Below are positions 33,930 through 42,322 of a DNA stretch of 52,209 nt, piece after piece. Within the stretch, counting starts at the first letter, position 1; each line of letters begins with the position of its first letter. The position numbers and the translations under genes are program-made. The DNA comes from Acidimicrobiales bacterium (GTDB lineage: Bacteria > Actinomycetota > Acidimicrobiia > Acidimicrobiales > RAAP-2). The DNA lies in the NCBI GenBank assembly GCA_025362585.1, contig JANYFR010000012.1, positions 1 through 52,209 on the forward strand, read 5' to 3'. Below the pieces are notes generated by a model that saw only the letters and a list, made by a program, of their open reading frames with translations, was not told the DNA's origin and did not search any database.

Positions 33930-33959
33930 ACGATTTATGACAACCGCACTATGAATCGT
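33930..33959. promoter_or_regulatory. Candidate operator upstream of the liv operon
   Basis: ACGATTTAT and ATGAATCGT form arms of an inverted repeat (one mismatch in nine) with a 12-base spacer, 62 bases before the livK-like start. Its place in the promoter region and the regulators nearby (GntR inside the operon, IclR across) suggest control of transport. Confidence 0.45.
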
Positions 33960-33996
33960 TGAGCAACAACTGAGGCGTCGGCCGCGAGCGCAACGC

Positions 33997-34422
33997 TCAT
34001 GACGACTTCCTCAATTGCGGAGGCATAAGCGCCACCGTTTCAATCTCTACACGTGCGTCCGGATGAACGAGCGCGCCAACTTGGACGAGGGTGCTCGTCG
34101 GGCGCTTGTCGCCAAAGCGGCGCGCGCGAACGGTGTTAACTGCGCCGCGATCAGCAACGTCGGTGAGGTAGACAACAACTTTCACGACGTCATCCAGCGA
34201 GGTGTCAAGACGCCTTAGTACCGATTCAATGTTCTCGAAGATCTGCTCCGTTTGCGCGACGACATCGTCGCCGCCCACTAGTTCGCCGTTCACGTCGGTT
34301 GCCATCATGCCTGAGACGAACAGGAACCCGCCGGCAACGACCGCGTCGGTGTAGTGACTAACGGGCTCGCCGAGGAGGTCCGCGAACCGGTGCCGGACGA
34401 TGCCAACATCGCCTGCGGTCAC
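33997..34422 (-). CDS. RidA-family protein (enamine/imine deaminase type)
   Basis: This 141-residue protein has the RidA core: AVVAGGFLFVSGMMATDVNG near 31-50, a central VVAQTEQIFENIESVLRRLD and the C-terminal KRPTSTLVQVGALVHPDARV with the conserved Arg that holds the substrate carboxylate, then EIETVA. RidA proteins hydrolyse reactive enamines formed by PLP enzymes, and an aminotransferase-like gene lies across the divergent promoter. The GTG at 34422 overlaps the DUF1989 stop, which fixes the start. Confidence 0.85.
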   Translation of the reverse strand: MTAGDVGIVRHRFADLLGEPVSHYTDAVVAGGFLFVSGMMATDVNGELVGGDDVVAQTEQIFENIESVLRRLDTSLDDVVKVVVYLTDVADRGAVNTVRARRFGDKRPTSTLVQVGALVHPDARVEIETVALMPPQLRKSS

Positions 34423-35066
34423 GGGTGACCCACCGCGTCGCGAGTACGCCATACCTTTAGTCCAATAGGGCTGGGCGAGAAGCCGTTGCACGGATTGAGG
34501 TCCTGCGGACAGGCACTTCCCGCGACGATCGAGTCCATCTTGACGCGAAAGACGATGGAGTCGCCAGCCACACTCGTGGGAACCTGGTTGCCAAAGGTGC
34601 GATCGGGGTGGATCGGGGCATTCTGAAAGAGGTTCACCGGGTCGGGCATGTCCCATTCCTGGATTCCCCACGGAGCCAGCACTTCGGTGAAATTCGTCCG
34701 GCAGCTGCGGTGACCCTCGACGTTGTAGTCGAAGCGGTAGCGGCGCTCATCACACATCTGCGTGATGAGGTCGTGCATCCCAACATCGTCGGTCAGGACT
34801 TCGAACATCGGGCGGCGCCAGTTGCTCTGCAAGACATCGCCGGGCGCGAGGTTGAGACGCAGCGTGGTGGCACGGGTATGGCTGATTGAGAGCCATTCGC
34901 GTCGGTCCTGCGCAGCGAACGCGATCAGATCGCAGACTTGCTCACCTTCGATGTCGACGACTTCGAGCAGATCGCCCTCGCTGGCGACCACCGCGGCGGC
35001 GTGACCACCCGCGAAGACGACGTCAGTCACGAGTTCGAGTTCAGCTGTCAGAGAATCGGGGCTCAT
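34419..35066 (-). CDS. DUF1989 (urea carboxylase-associated / carboxyguanidine deiminase-like) protein
   Basis: This 215-residue protein matches DUF1989: VVASEGDLLEVVDIEGEQVC near 28-47, the internal MHDLITQMCDERRY and HRSCRTNF, and the C-terminal SACPQDLNPCNG. The Cys/His residues of these motifs bind metal in the family. Some DUF1989 pairs act on carboxyguanidine after guanidine carboxylase. Here it is single and no carboxylase is present, so another amidine or guanidino compound is possible. The ATG at 35066 has AAAGGA upstream. It is coupled to ridA. Confidence 0.8.
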   Translation of the reverse strand: MSPDSLTAELELVTDVVFAGGHAAAVVASEGDLLEVVDIEGEQVCDLIAFAAQDRREWLSISHTRATTLRLNLAPGDVLQSNWRRPMFEVLTDDVGMHDLITQMCDERRYRFDYNVEGHRSCRTNFTEVLAPWGIQEWDMPDPVNLFQNAPIHPDRTFGNQVPTSVAGDSIVFRVKMDSIVAGSACPQDLNPCNGFSPSPIGLKVWRTRDAVGHP

Positions 35067-35130
35067 CGCCGGTCGTCCTTTCTCGCTCTCTGATATTTGA
35101 TATGCGATCATAAGCAGAAAACTACCTTAG

Positions 35131-35148
35131 CACAAGGTCCATTTTGTG
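35131..35148. promoter_or_regulatory. Inverted repeat CACAA-N8-TTGTG in the DUF1989/IclR intergenic region
   Basis: Perfect five-base arms, CACAA and TTGTG, eight bases apart, lie midway between the divergent DUF1989 and iclR starts. The neighbouring TTTGATATGCGATCATA (35095-35111) is also partly symmetric. Either could be the IclR binding site. Based on symmetry only. Confidence 0.35.
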
Positions 35149-35211
35149 AAGGCTCTGTTTCGACACCCGGCAATGGGTTCGTGGGTTCCTGCTCCGGTGG
35201 AGATCTTGGGT

Positions 35212-35217
35212 TACGAT
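35212..35217 (+). promoter_or_regulatory. -10 element before iclR
   Basis: TACGAT is followed by eight bases and the ATG at 35226, again a leaderless arrangement. Confidence 0.45.
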
Positions 35218-35225
35218 GTGCGCAT

Positions 35226-36032
35226 ATGGGTGATAGTGACCGCATATCCGCACAAGGAGGTTCACGTTCTGTGGATCGCGCCGTTGCGGTCCTTCTCCTT
35301 CTCGCCAAGGGAACTCACCTCGGCGTCGGCGAAATTGCCCGATCGCTCGCAATACCGAAGTCTTCCGCCGCAAACGTTCTTCGAGCGCTCGTCGCGAGGG
35401 ATTTCATAACACAGGATCAGGACGGCCACTACTGCCTTGGACTGGGGACCTTCAAGATCGGCGCAGCGTACCTGCGGGCAATGACGCCGGTCGCTTCGGT
35501 GCAGCCCGAACTAGAGGCGTTGGGCAGGGAACTCGCCGCCACATCGCACTTCGCTGTGCTCGACGGCGACGAGGTGGTCTATTTGGCGAAGCACGACCCG
35601 CCGCTACGCGCGCTCGATTTGGCGAGCGCGGTCGGTGCTCGGCTACCGGCCGCGACTACTGCCGTTGGCAAGGCGCAACTCGCGTTTCTCTCAATACACG
35701 AGGGCGAGAGCCATTTCGACGCTTCACGTTTCGTGGAATTTGCCCGAATTAGGGTTCTCGGCTACGCGGTCGACGATGGGGGGACTGCACCAGGAGTGGC
35801 GTGCGTCGCCGCTCCGGTGTTTTCTCCGATTGGTTGCTGCGGCGCGATCGGAGTCAGTACATTGATGCTGGGTGAACCGAAGCGCGAATTGATAATCGGT
35901 GCGGTCGCCGCCGCAGCCGCGCGAACGACGCTTCGTCTCGGCGGCGTTCAGCCGCACGCCAACGCGGTAGAACGAGGACACGTGCTTAAGTCCGTCAATG
36001 ACACGCCGCTCTCGGGGCACGCGTTCGCATGA
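35226..36032 (+). CDS. IclR-family transcriptional regulator
   Basis: This 268-residue protein has an N-terminal winged helix (about 13-65; VGEIARSLAIPKSSAANVLR) and a C-terminal GAF-like effector domain with SHFAVLDGDEVVYLAKHD, and near the end VAAPVFSPIGCCGAIGVST, the IclR hallmark. IclR proteins usually control neighbouring catabolic genes and respond to their substrate. Its stop overlaps the next gene as ATGA, and it is divergent from DUF1989-ridA, so it likely controls both units. Confidence 0.9.
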   Translation: MGDSDRISAQGGSRSVDRAVAVLLLLAKGTHLGVGEIARSLAIPKSSAANVLRALVARDFITQDQDGHYCLGLGTFKIGAAYLRAMTPVASVQPELEALGRELAATSHFAVLDGDEVVYLAKHDPPLRALDLASAVGARLPAATTAVGKAQLAFLSIHEGESHFDASRFVEFARIRVLGYAVDDGGTAPGVACVAAPVFSPIGCCGAIGVSTLMLGEPKRELIIGAVAAAAARTTLRLGGVQPHANAVERGHVLKSVNDTPLSGHAFA

Positions 36033-37879
36033 GCAGCTCGTCCCAACGTGATGGCGCCGAGGTACGCCCCCTTTGGGTGCTGCCGGATGCCGACAGTCTC
36101 GCCCTTCTCATCAATGGACCGCACGCCTCCGCATCACGTGGGGGCGTTGCAATGGTGGCCGAAGTACAGGGTCCGCGCGCCGCTACATCGCTCGTGCTCG
36201 CTGAACTCTCGGACCTTGACGCAACTGAACTCATCGAGCTGCTGCGCGGGAATCCTCGGTTCATTGCCACGCGGTTGACGATGCTCCCCGAGACGATCGA
36301 CCGCGCGCTTGCCTGCCTCGCACCATCGCTCGTCGCTGCGCGGCGCGTGGTCCTCGAGGCACTGGATCGAGTCAACGAAGATGGCTCCCTTACGATCAGC
36401 GCGCTCGACCTCGCTGGCGGTACGGTCGAATGCGCGCGGATTGAGTCGCTTCGCCTCTATCCGGAATGCCGCGTCACGGTTCCCGTAAGCGAACGATCCG
36501 GCGCCTCAGACGGTGGTGCGGCATCGAGCGAGGTCGAACTCACCGAGTCGCTTGGAATTTTGAACGCGCACCCGGCGCATTTTCGCCCAGTCATCGAAAC
36601 GGCGATTGGTCGCGACGAACTGGATCGACTCCGTCCACTACTCCAAGAGTTGAGCAAAGAACACGATCGAGGCGTCGGATCCTTCGCGGGTCGGGTGTTG
36701 GTGCGCGCGGCGCCAGCATCGACGCGACCAGATCCTCCCAGATATGACGCCGAGTCGCCAGTGGTGGTACTTCCTCGCGACGGCACGCCCGCAGCGCGGG
36801 CGCTAAAAATGGTCGCAGCAGTACCAGCGTACCGACAGGGTCGATCGGCACAAGGGGCCGGAGCGGCCGGGAAACTAAGTTCCAACGAGTCGCCATTCGG
36901 TCCTCCTCCGGCCGTGCGCGCCGCGCTGGGTGTCGCGGCCGAGAACCTCAATCGCTACCCCGAGGAGGGTCCGGTCCTCGACAAGTTCGCGACCTATCTC
37001 GGCATCGACGCCGAGCGTCTCGTCCTCACAAACGGGAGTGACGAACTCTGCTATTTGCTGGCTCGCCTCATGCTCGATGAAGTGCCCGACTCGAGTGAAG
37101 CGCGCCACCAGGGGTTCACGGTCGTGGGCGATCCTTGCTACCAAATCGACGCCACCGCAAGCACGCTCGCTGGCGCACCGATCGTACGGGTGCCGCTCGT
37201 CGACGGGGCGCATGACCTCGCCGCGATGGCGCGCGCCGCGTGCGAGGGAGCGACGCTCGTCTGGTTACCGAGTCCCCACAATCCCACCGGCATCGCCGTT
37301 GCCCCTAATGAACTCGTCTCGTTCCTTGACGAAGTGCCCGGCGACTGTCTTGTAGTACTCGACGAGGCCTACAGCGGGTTCATCCGCGGCAGTGATCCGG
37401 CCGAAGCGCTCAGAATTAGCGAGAGTCGACCCAACCTCCTCGTTCAGCGCACCTTCTCGAAGGACTGGGGCCTCGCAGGACTGCGCGTTGGTTACGCCGT
37501 CGGCGACGTGTCATTGATTGGAGCACTGCGGCGAGCGCGCCCTCCGTTCAGCGTGAACTCGTTGGCCCTCGCGGCAGTGACGGCTGCGATGGATTGTGAG
37601 GACTGGCGCACAACCCTGGTGTCTCGGATCGTCAACGAGCGGGCACTACTTGAGTCGACGCTCGATGAACTAGGCGTCACCTACTTTCCGAGCCAAGCAA
37701 ACTTCGTCACGTGCGCCCTAGCCTTCCCAGCCCTTCGAGACGCACTCACGGCCGAAGGTCTCTCAGTGCGCGACGGAGCAGATCTCGGACTTCCCGGTTG
37801 GACACGGATTACGGTCGGCTGGGCGCCCCAAATGGCGGCGCTGCGCGACGTTCTTCGTTGCCACGTCGAGACAACATGA
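36029..37879 (+). CDS. Fusion of an unknown N-terminal domain with a HisC-like PLP aminotransferase
   Basis: A 616-residue protein. Residues 258-616 are a class I/II aminotransferase close to histidinol-phosphate aminotransferase: KLSSNESPFGPPPAV (282-296), SPHNPTG (415-421), DEAY (445-448) and the PLP lysine Lys478 in RTFSKDWGLAGLRVGY. Residues 1-250 form a separate domain I do not recognise; it ends with a Pro-rich linker (about 230-257). HisC proteins are normally about 360 residues, so the extension is a real fusion. The gene is coupled to iclR. A histidine-biosynthesis role is unlikely as no his genes are near; an amino-donor step in the catabolic locus fits better. Confidence 0.8.
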   Translation: MSSSSQRDGAEVRPLWVLPDADSLALLINGPHASASRGGVAMVAEVQGPRAATSLVLAELSDLDATELIELLRGNPRFIATRLTMLPETIDRALACLAPSLVAARRVVLEALDRVNEDGSLTISALDLAGGTVECARIESLRLYPECRVTVPVSERSGASDGGAASSEVELTESLGILNAHPAHFRPVIETAIGRDELDRLRPLLQELSKEHDRGVGSFAGRVLVRAAPASTRPDPPRYDAESPVVVLPRDGTPAARALKMVAAVPAYRQGRSAQGAGAAGKLSSNESPFGPPPAVRAALGVAAENLNRYPEEGPVLDKFATYLGIDAERLVLTNGSDELCYLLARLMLDEVPDSSEARHQGFTVVGDPCYQIDATASTLAGAPIVRVPLVDGAHDLAAMARAACEGATLVWLPSPHNPTGIAVAPNELVSFLDEVPGDCLVVLDEAYSGFIRGSDPAEALRISESRPNLLVQRTFSKDWGLAGLRVGYAVGDVSLIGALRRARPPFSVNSLALAAVTAAMDCEDWRTTLVSRIVNERALLESTLDELGVTYFPSQANFVTCALAFPALRDALTAEGLSVRDGADLGLPGWTRITVGWAPQMAALRDVLRCHVETT

Positions 37880-37965
37880 GGTATTGGTGGTGCGGGCTTG
37901 ACGAGATCCCCCACCGGACAGACCCCGAGTCTTATTCGTCCCCATCAAGTGAAAGGCTGAACGGA

Positions 37966-38430
37966 TCAACTCTTCCAGTTTGGACGTTGCCTCGCGGCCA
38001 TATAGAAGCCCTCTACCTGGCTCGGCAGCAATCGCGAAGGTTGGTTGGTGAGCCAGTTTGCGATGATCCTTCGCCCAACCACGGCGACATCGGTGGGTGA
38101 ACTCTTGATGGTGAGCTCACTCGCCATTGTTACTACCACGGGCGTAACGGTCACCGCGAATCCACAAGCGGCGGACAATAATTTTGCCGCGTGTTCGCCC
38201 TCATGTCGCGAATTCGTAATGTCGAACTGCCTCGTGCCGCTCGCGCATACGACGCGTTCGTAGACCGTCACCTTCTTTCCAAGGCGGTTTTTCGAATTCA
38301 GTGTAGATACCCTAGAAGGGCCAATCACGACGTGATCGATGTGCTGGAACGTTGAAGGCAAACCACCCAGCTGGCGATTGGGAGAACTTTCGTGAAGGAA
38401 TGCGCCAGAGTACTTGACGTAACTTTAACA
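37966..38430 (-). pseudogene. N-terminally truncated NERD (nuclease-related) domain gene
   Basis: The frame encodes IDHVVIGPSRVSTLNSKN, then VYERVVCASGTRQFDITNSR and AAKLLSAACGFAVTVTPVVV. This is the core of NERD-domain proteins, where IDHVVIGP...KN carries putative nuclease residues. The usual N-terminal part is missing: upstream in frame only about 25 recognisable residues precede a stop. The only start is TTG. It lies between the aminotransferase and tetR genes and is probably a remnant. Confidence 0.6.
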
Positions 38431-38450
38431 TTGTGCAAGTATTACGAACG

Positions 38451-39095
38451 ATGATAAGTGCCGATGAGACCACGGACTGGCGCGAAGCCCGACGACGTTC
38501 GGCTCGCGATGCGATCATCGATGCCGCCTGGTCACTCGTGGGCGATGAGGGTCTGGCGGGTTTGACGCTCCGGGACCTGGCCCATCGAGCGGGAATCACT
38601 GCGCCAACCGTGTACGCCTATTTCGATTCGAAAAATGCTATCTACGATGCAATGTTCGGTCGGGCGGCGACAGAGTTCGCCGAAAGAATGGCCGAACCGT
38701 TCGACTACGACGACCCTCGCCAAGTACTTGCGGCGAGTGTGAGACGGTTTTCTAAGTTCTGCACAAATTCTCCAGCGCACTACCAGCTGCTGTTCCAACG
38801 CACAATCCCCGGATTTGAACCGTCACCCGAGTCCTACGCACCTGCGGTGCGTACCTTGGCGGGCGCTCGAGCGCGGCTTGCACTCAACGGGATCACCGAG
38901 GCACGCCATGTTGACATGTGGACCGCACTGATAACCGGCCTGGTTGACCAGCAGGTGTCCAACGATCCCGGAGGGCATCGTTGGACACGTCTTATCGACG
39001 AATCGGTGGATATGTTCCTCGCCCATTGCCAGCCAACCCCTCCCTCGCGCAAACCTGCGTCTCGCCCAACTCGAAGTGGAGAAAGTCAAACATGA
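38451..39095 (+). CDS. TetR-family transcriptional regulator
   Basis: This 214-residue protein has a TetR helix-turn-helix (about 19-65; LTLRDLAHRAGITAPTVYAY, then DSKNAIYDAM) and a C-terminal helical ligand domain (LITGLVDQQVSNDPGG). I prefer the ATG at 38451; a GTG at 38433 would add six residues. The stop overlaps the next start as ATGA, so it is coupled to the MDMPI-like gene and probably controls it. Confidence 0.88.
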   Translation: MISADETTDWREARRRSARDAIIDAAWSLVGDEGLAGLTLRDLAHRAGITAPTVYAYFDSKNAIYDAMFGRAATEFAERMAEPFDYDDPRQVLAASVRRFSKFCTNSPAHYQLLFQRTIPGFEPSPESYAPAVRTLAGARARLALNGITEARHVDMWTALITGLVDQQVSNDPGGHRWTRLIDESVDMFLAHCQPTPPSRKPASRPTRSGESQT

Positions 39096-39853
39096 CAACG
39101 ACCGAGATCACGACTGTCGGGCCGCTGACGCATCATGAAGCCATGCGCCTTCAAAAGCATGAATTGGAATGCACACTCGCCTCGCTCCGATCCATAGATG
39201 ATCCTGCGTGGTCGGCCGCGACCGACTGTCCCGCCTGGGATCTCCGAGCCATGTACCAACATGTCCTCGGCGCATGTGAATCGGGCGCGTCCATACGCGA
39301 GAACATCCACCAACTGCGTCTGGCTCGGGCCTACCGCAAGCTACAAGGTGGACCTCTCGAAGCTGCACTGTCGGCGGTGCAGGTGAGCGAGCGTAGGGAC
39401 CTCAGCCCCGTCCAGATTGTCGAACGACTGGCGGCCATAGCGCCCAAGACCGTCCGTGGCCGCAACCGCACACCGGGGTTCGTGCGCAATCACGCAAAAC
39501 TCGCCGTGGATGGGCCGGTGTACGAGACGTGGAAACTTGGCTACCTCATCGACACAATCTATTTGCGCGACTTGTGGATGCACCGCGTCGACTTGTCCCA
39601 CGCCCTCAACCGGCCACTCGTCCTTAGCGTCGACCACGATGGCCGCATCGTCGCCGACGTTGTCGCGGAGTGGGCGCGCCGCCATGGCAAGCGCTTCGTA
39701 CTCGAGCTAACTGGCCCTGCTGGCGGTACCTACGCATGCGAACCCGACCTCCCCGGGGTTGAACACATATCGATGGACGCCGTCGAGTTCTGCCGGACGC
39801 TCGCTGGCCGCGTGCCCGCAGCCGGCCTGCTCACCACCGTCGTCCCATTCTGA
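39092..39853 (+). CDS. Maleylpyruvate isomerase-family (MDMPI/DinB-like) mycothiol-dependent enzyme
   Basis: This 253-residue protein has the MDMPI N-terminal helical bundle: WSAATDCPAWDLRAMYQHVL (about 45-64; the usual form is W...T.C.gWtv.dl..Hl) and the later YLRDLWMHRVDLSHAL with His residues that bind a divalent metal. These enzymes use mycothiol as a thiol cofactor in actinobacteria. The substrate is not evident. It is coupled to tetR upstream, and a truncated metallo-beta-lactamase-like gene follows 31 bases later. Confidence 0.82.
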   Translation: MTTTEITTVGPLTHHEAMRLQKHELECTLASLRSIDDPAWSAATDCPAWDLRAMYQHVLGACESGASIRENIHQLRLARAYRKLQGGPLEAALSAVQVSERRDLSPVQIVERLAAIAPKTVRGRNRTPGFVRNHAKLAVDGPVYETWKLGYLIDTIYLRDLWMHRVDLSHALNRPLVLSVDHDGRIVADVVAEWARRHGKRFVLELTGPAGGTYACEPDLPGVEHISMDAVEFCRTLAGRVPAAGLLTTVVPF

Positions 39854-39884
39854 TCGAACACTCCAAACCCCTACCAAGGAGAAC

Positions 39885-40169
39885 ATGATGGGAACACAGG
39901 TCAACGAGGTCGCCAAGCGCATCTACCGACTGTCGACCTTCGTCACCGATATCGGACCTACTGGTTTCACTTTCAACCAGTACCTCATCGACGACGATGA
40001 ACCCTTGCTGTTCCACACCGGTCCCGGTGCCATGTTCCCCCTCTCGGCCGCGGCCATCGCCACGATCACCCCACTCGCGCGACTTCGCTGGATCACTTTC
40101 GGCCACGTTGAGGCCGACGAGTGCGGCGCCATGAACGAGCTGCTCGCTGCCCTCTGTGCCAACCTCTAG
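39885..40169 (+). pseudogene. Truncated metallo-beta-lactamase-fold gene (flavo-diiron ODP-like)
   Basis: After AAGGAG and the ATG at 39885 the frame encodes 94 residues: RIYRLSTFVTDIGPTGFTFN, DEPLLFHTGPG and ITFGHVEADECGAMNELL. The H-x-E-x-D motif is that of the oxygen-reducing diiron family of the metallo-beta-lactamase fold. The family needs about 250 residues; here a TAG follows ALCANL. The IS-like sequence begins shortly after, so the gene was probably cut by that insertion. Confidence 0.7.
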
Positions 40170-40228
40170 TGAGACAGTCTGCGCTAGCAAATTAATCAAT
40201 TAAGGAGGGCGGAGAAGGAATATCTCCA

Positions 40229-40675
40229 ATGACCATATCCACACTCACTATTGAGGGCACGAGCCGCCAAACTGGTGACGTAAACGAAAAACGACCGAAC
40301 CCCGAGGTGCTTGAACGCTCGTCGGGCCGCCGACAGTTCTCGGCGAAATGCAGGGCCAAGATCCTGGCCGAGTACGAGACGCTGAGCCGCCTCGAGCGAG
40401 GAGCACTGTTGCGTCGTGAGGGTCTCTACTCTTCGCTCATCACCTCGTGGCGCGAGCAACGTGACCGTGGGGCCGAAGCAGCCCTGGCTCGACGCGCGGG
40501 ACGTCAGAAGGCCGATTCGAGGGACCGCGAGATCGTGAGCCTGAAGCGTGAAATCGGCCGCCTCGTGAGTGAACTCGACACGTCGAAAAGGGTCGTGCAG
40601 ATCCCAGCAAAACTCTCCGCGCTGCCCGAGACACTCGCCTCGGCCAGCACTGCGGACGCCTTCAAGAAGCCATGA
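40229..40675 (+). CDS. IS3-like transposase OrfA
   Basis: This 148-residue protein begins with a variable region and then RRQFSAKCRAKILAEYETLS, LLRREGLYSSLITSWREQRD and a coiled-coil-like DREIVSLKREIGRLVSELDT ending KLSALPETLAS. This is the helix-turn-helix plus leucine-zipper layout of OrfA of IS3-type elements. The reading frame is intact, with AGAAGGA before the ATG. It is joined to a damaged orfB. No terminal inverted repeats were found. Confidence 0.78.
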   Translation: MTISTLTIEGTSRQTGDVNEKRPNPEVLERSSGRRQFSAKCRAKILAEYETLSRLERGALLRREGLYSSLITSWREQRDRGAEAALARRAGRQKADSRDREIVSLKREIGRLVSELDTSKRVVQIPAKLSALPETLASASTADAFKKP

Positions 40676-40957
40676 TCGACGAAGCCATCAGCCAACTGAG
40701 CGAGGTCGGGCACCGCGGGCGCTATTAACGCGCTCGGAGAGAGTCGGGCGACCTGGTATCGCCGACACCGAAGGAGTCCGCTGCCGCCACGGCCCGAACG
40801 AGTGGCTAAACCTCAACCCAGAGCCCTCAGCGAAGTCGAGCGCACGCAGATAAGGGTGACGCTCGAATCCGAGGAGTTCATCGACGAGGCGCCGGCCAGC
40901 GTCTAGGCCAAACTTCTCGATGAGGGCCCGTATCTAGGTTCGGTCTCAGTAGAGCGC
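40672..40957 (+). pseudogene. Decayed and truncated IS3-like transposase OrfB
   Basis: The ATG overlaps the orfA stop. The first codons MIDEAISQLSEVGHRGRY end in a stop; after a one-base shift the sequence continues as AINALGESRATWYRRHRRSP, then PRALSEVER and EEFIDEAPASV-stop-AKLLDEGPYLGSVS. These match the start of IS3 OrfB proteins. The TAG at 40904-40906 stands where Trp is usual. The DDE catalytic part is absent: homology ends at about 40955, exactly where the dehydrogenase 3' flank begins. Confidence 0.65.
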
Positions 40958-41064
40958 AAAAGCCTGCCAATTTACGGCTTGGACTACCTGATGTGCACAC
41001 CAGAGATGGCACGTGCAATGATCAAGCGCTGTATCTCAGAAGTCCCTTCGAAGATTGTGTAGAT
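40958..41064. repeat. Acyl-CoA dehydrogenase 3' end, third copy of the repeated segment
   Basis: This is the native context of the segment repeated at 9404-9694 and 12782-13094: the last 26 codons or so of the intact dehydrogenase gene and about 26 bases past its stop. It matches copy 2 at roughly seven of eight positions by eye, beginning at GCGCAAAAGCCTGC. Confidence 0.75.
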
Positions 41065-42198
41065 CTTCGAGTCCCGGTGCCATCGCTCCACGGGGTGATC
41101 GCGAATGTAACCGTAGCCGCCCATAATCTGAATTGCCTCTTCGGTGACGCGCACGGCGGTCTCTCCTGCGTAGAGCTTGGACATGGATCCTTCGCCGTTC
41201 AAAAAGGGCTTGCGCTGCGCGGCCATCCACGCGGCGCGCCACACCAGTAGGCGAGAGGCGTCGATTCGGGTCTTCATATCGGCGAGTTTGAAGGCAATGG
41301 CCTGATTCTCGATGATCGCTCGTCCAAACTGCTGGCGCTCTTTGGCGTAGTCGAGTGAGTACTCGTAGGCCGCGCGCGCGATGCCGAGCGCCTGGGCCCC
41401 GACCGCGGGGCGCGATGCCTCGAAGGTGGCCATGGCCGCTTGGCTCGAGGACTTCTTTCCCTCTCGGACGCGGGCCAACTTCTCGTCAAGCTTCTCCTTA
41501 CCGCCAAGCAGGCAGTTGCCCGGTACTCGACAGTTGTCCATTATGACTTCGGCGGTGTGACTCGCTCGGATACCCATCTTCCTAAACTTTTGGCCCATAC
41601 GGATACCCTTGGTCCCGTCGGGCACGATGAATGACGCTTGACCACGACTCCCAAGTTCGGGGTCGACCGAAGCGACGATGACGTGGACGTTCGCGATGCC
41701 ACCATTACTGATCCAGGTCTTCGTGCCATTCAGCACCCATTCGTCACTCTTCTCGTCGTAGACGGCGCGCGTACGCAGCGACGACACGTCACTGCCGGCG
41801 TCGGGCTCTGAGACGCCAAAGGCCGCGATCTTGATATCGTCGGGGGTGCCAAAGCACTGGGGGATCCACTCCATCTGCTGTGCGGGCGTCCCGTTGGCCA
41901 TAATGGCGGCCACCCCGAGGGTCGTACCCATGATCGCCATGCAGATCCCGGCGTCGCCCCAAGCGAGCTCTTCGAGGGTCAGCATGATCGAGAGCCCGGT
42001 CTTGTCAGTCACCGCGTTGGCGAAGAAATCAAGGCTGTAGATGCCGATGTTGGCCGCTTCTTGGATTATTGGCCACGGTGTCTCTTCGCGCTCGTCCCAT
42101 TCGTGGGCGGCGGGGCGGATCACGTTCTGGGCGAAGCCGTGGACCCACTCTTGGAGGGTCGTCTGGTCGTCGTTCAACTCCATCGAGAAATCGGTCAT
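40984..42198 (-). CDS. Acyl-CoA dehydrogenase
   Basis: A 404-residue flavoprotein of the acyl-CoA dehydrogenase family. FAD-binding residues lie in [19 protein letters not shown] and [12 protein letters not shown]. Near the C-terminus come [20 protein letters not shown] and [16 protein letters not shown], where the Glu of FEGT is the usual catalytic base. It oxidises acyl-CoA to the enoyl form with electrons passing to ETF. The ATG at 42198 has AAGGAT in front. Stands alone; its 3' end is the repeated segment described elsewhere. Confidence 0.92.
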   Translation of the reverse strand: MTDFSMELNDDQTTLQEWVHGFAQNVIRPAAHEWDEREETPWPIIQEAANIGIYSLDFFANAVTDKTGLSIMLTLEELAWGDAGICMAIMGTTLGVAAIMANGTPAQQMEWIPQCFGTPDDIKIAAFGVSEPDAGSDVSSLRTRAVYDEKSDEWVLNGTKTWISNGGIANVHVIVASVDPELGSRGQASFIVPDGTKGIRMGQKFRKMGIRASHTAEVIMDNCRVPGNCLLGGKEKLDEKLARVREGKKSSSQAAMATFEASRPAVGAQALGIARAAYEYSLDYAKERQQFGRAIIENQAIAFKLADMKTRIDASRLLVWRAAWMAAQRKPFLNGEGSMSKLYAGETAVRVTEEAIQIMGGYGYIRDHPVERWHRDSKIYTIFEGTSEIQRLIIARAISGVHIR

Positions 42199-42277
42199 GT
42201 CATCCTTGCCATCGGTCCACGAGTTACCCGCGAGTAGCCAGAGTCCCAGATTAGGTGATGGAGCGTCCACGAAGAAC

Positions 42278-42301
42278 GACCGCCGCCCGAAGGCGGCGGT
42301 C
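42278..42301 (-). terminator. Intrinsic terminator of the cold-shock gene with UUCG loop
   Basis: On the minus strand GACCGCCGCC-TTCG-GGCGGCGGTC makes a perfect 10-base stem with the very stable C(UUCG)G tetraloop, 22 bases after the csp stop. The following GTTCTTCG is only weakly U-rich. Confidence 0.8.
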
Positions 42302-42322
42302 GCGCACTGCTCGATGATTGGT

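Noticed and set aside
9808-40906. Three in-frame TAG codons (9808, 11592, 40904), two at Trp-like positions, as a sign of amber recoding
   Set aside because: Intact genes such as mobA, the TetR gene at 8272 and the acyl-CoA dehydrogenase end at TAG, and the affected genes lie in decayed mobile regions. Ordinary TGG-to-TAG mutation explains two of them.
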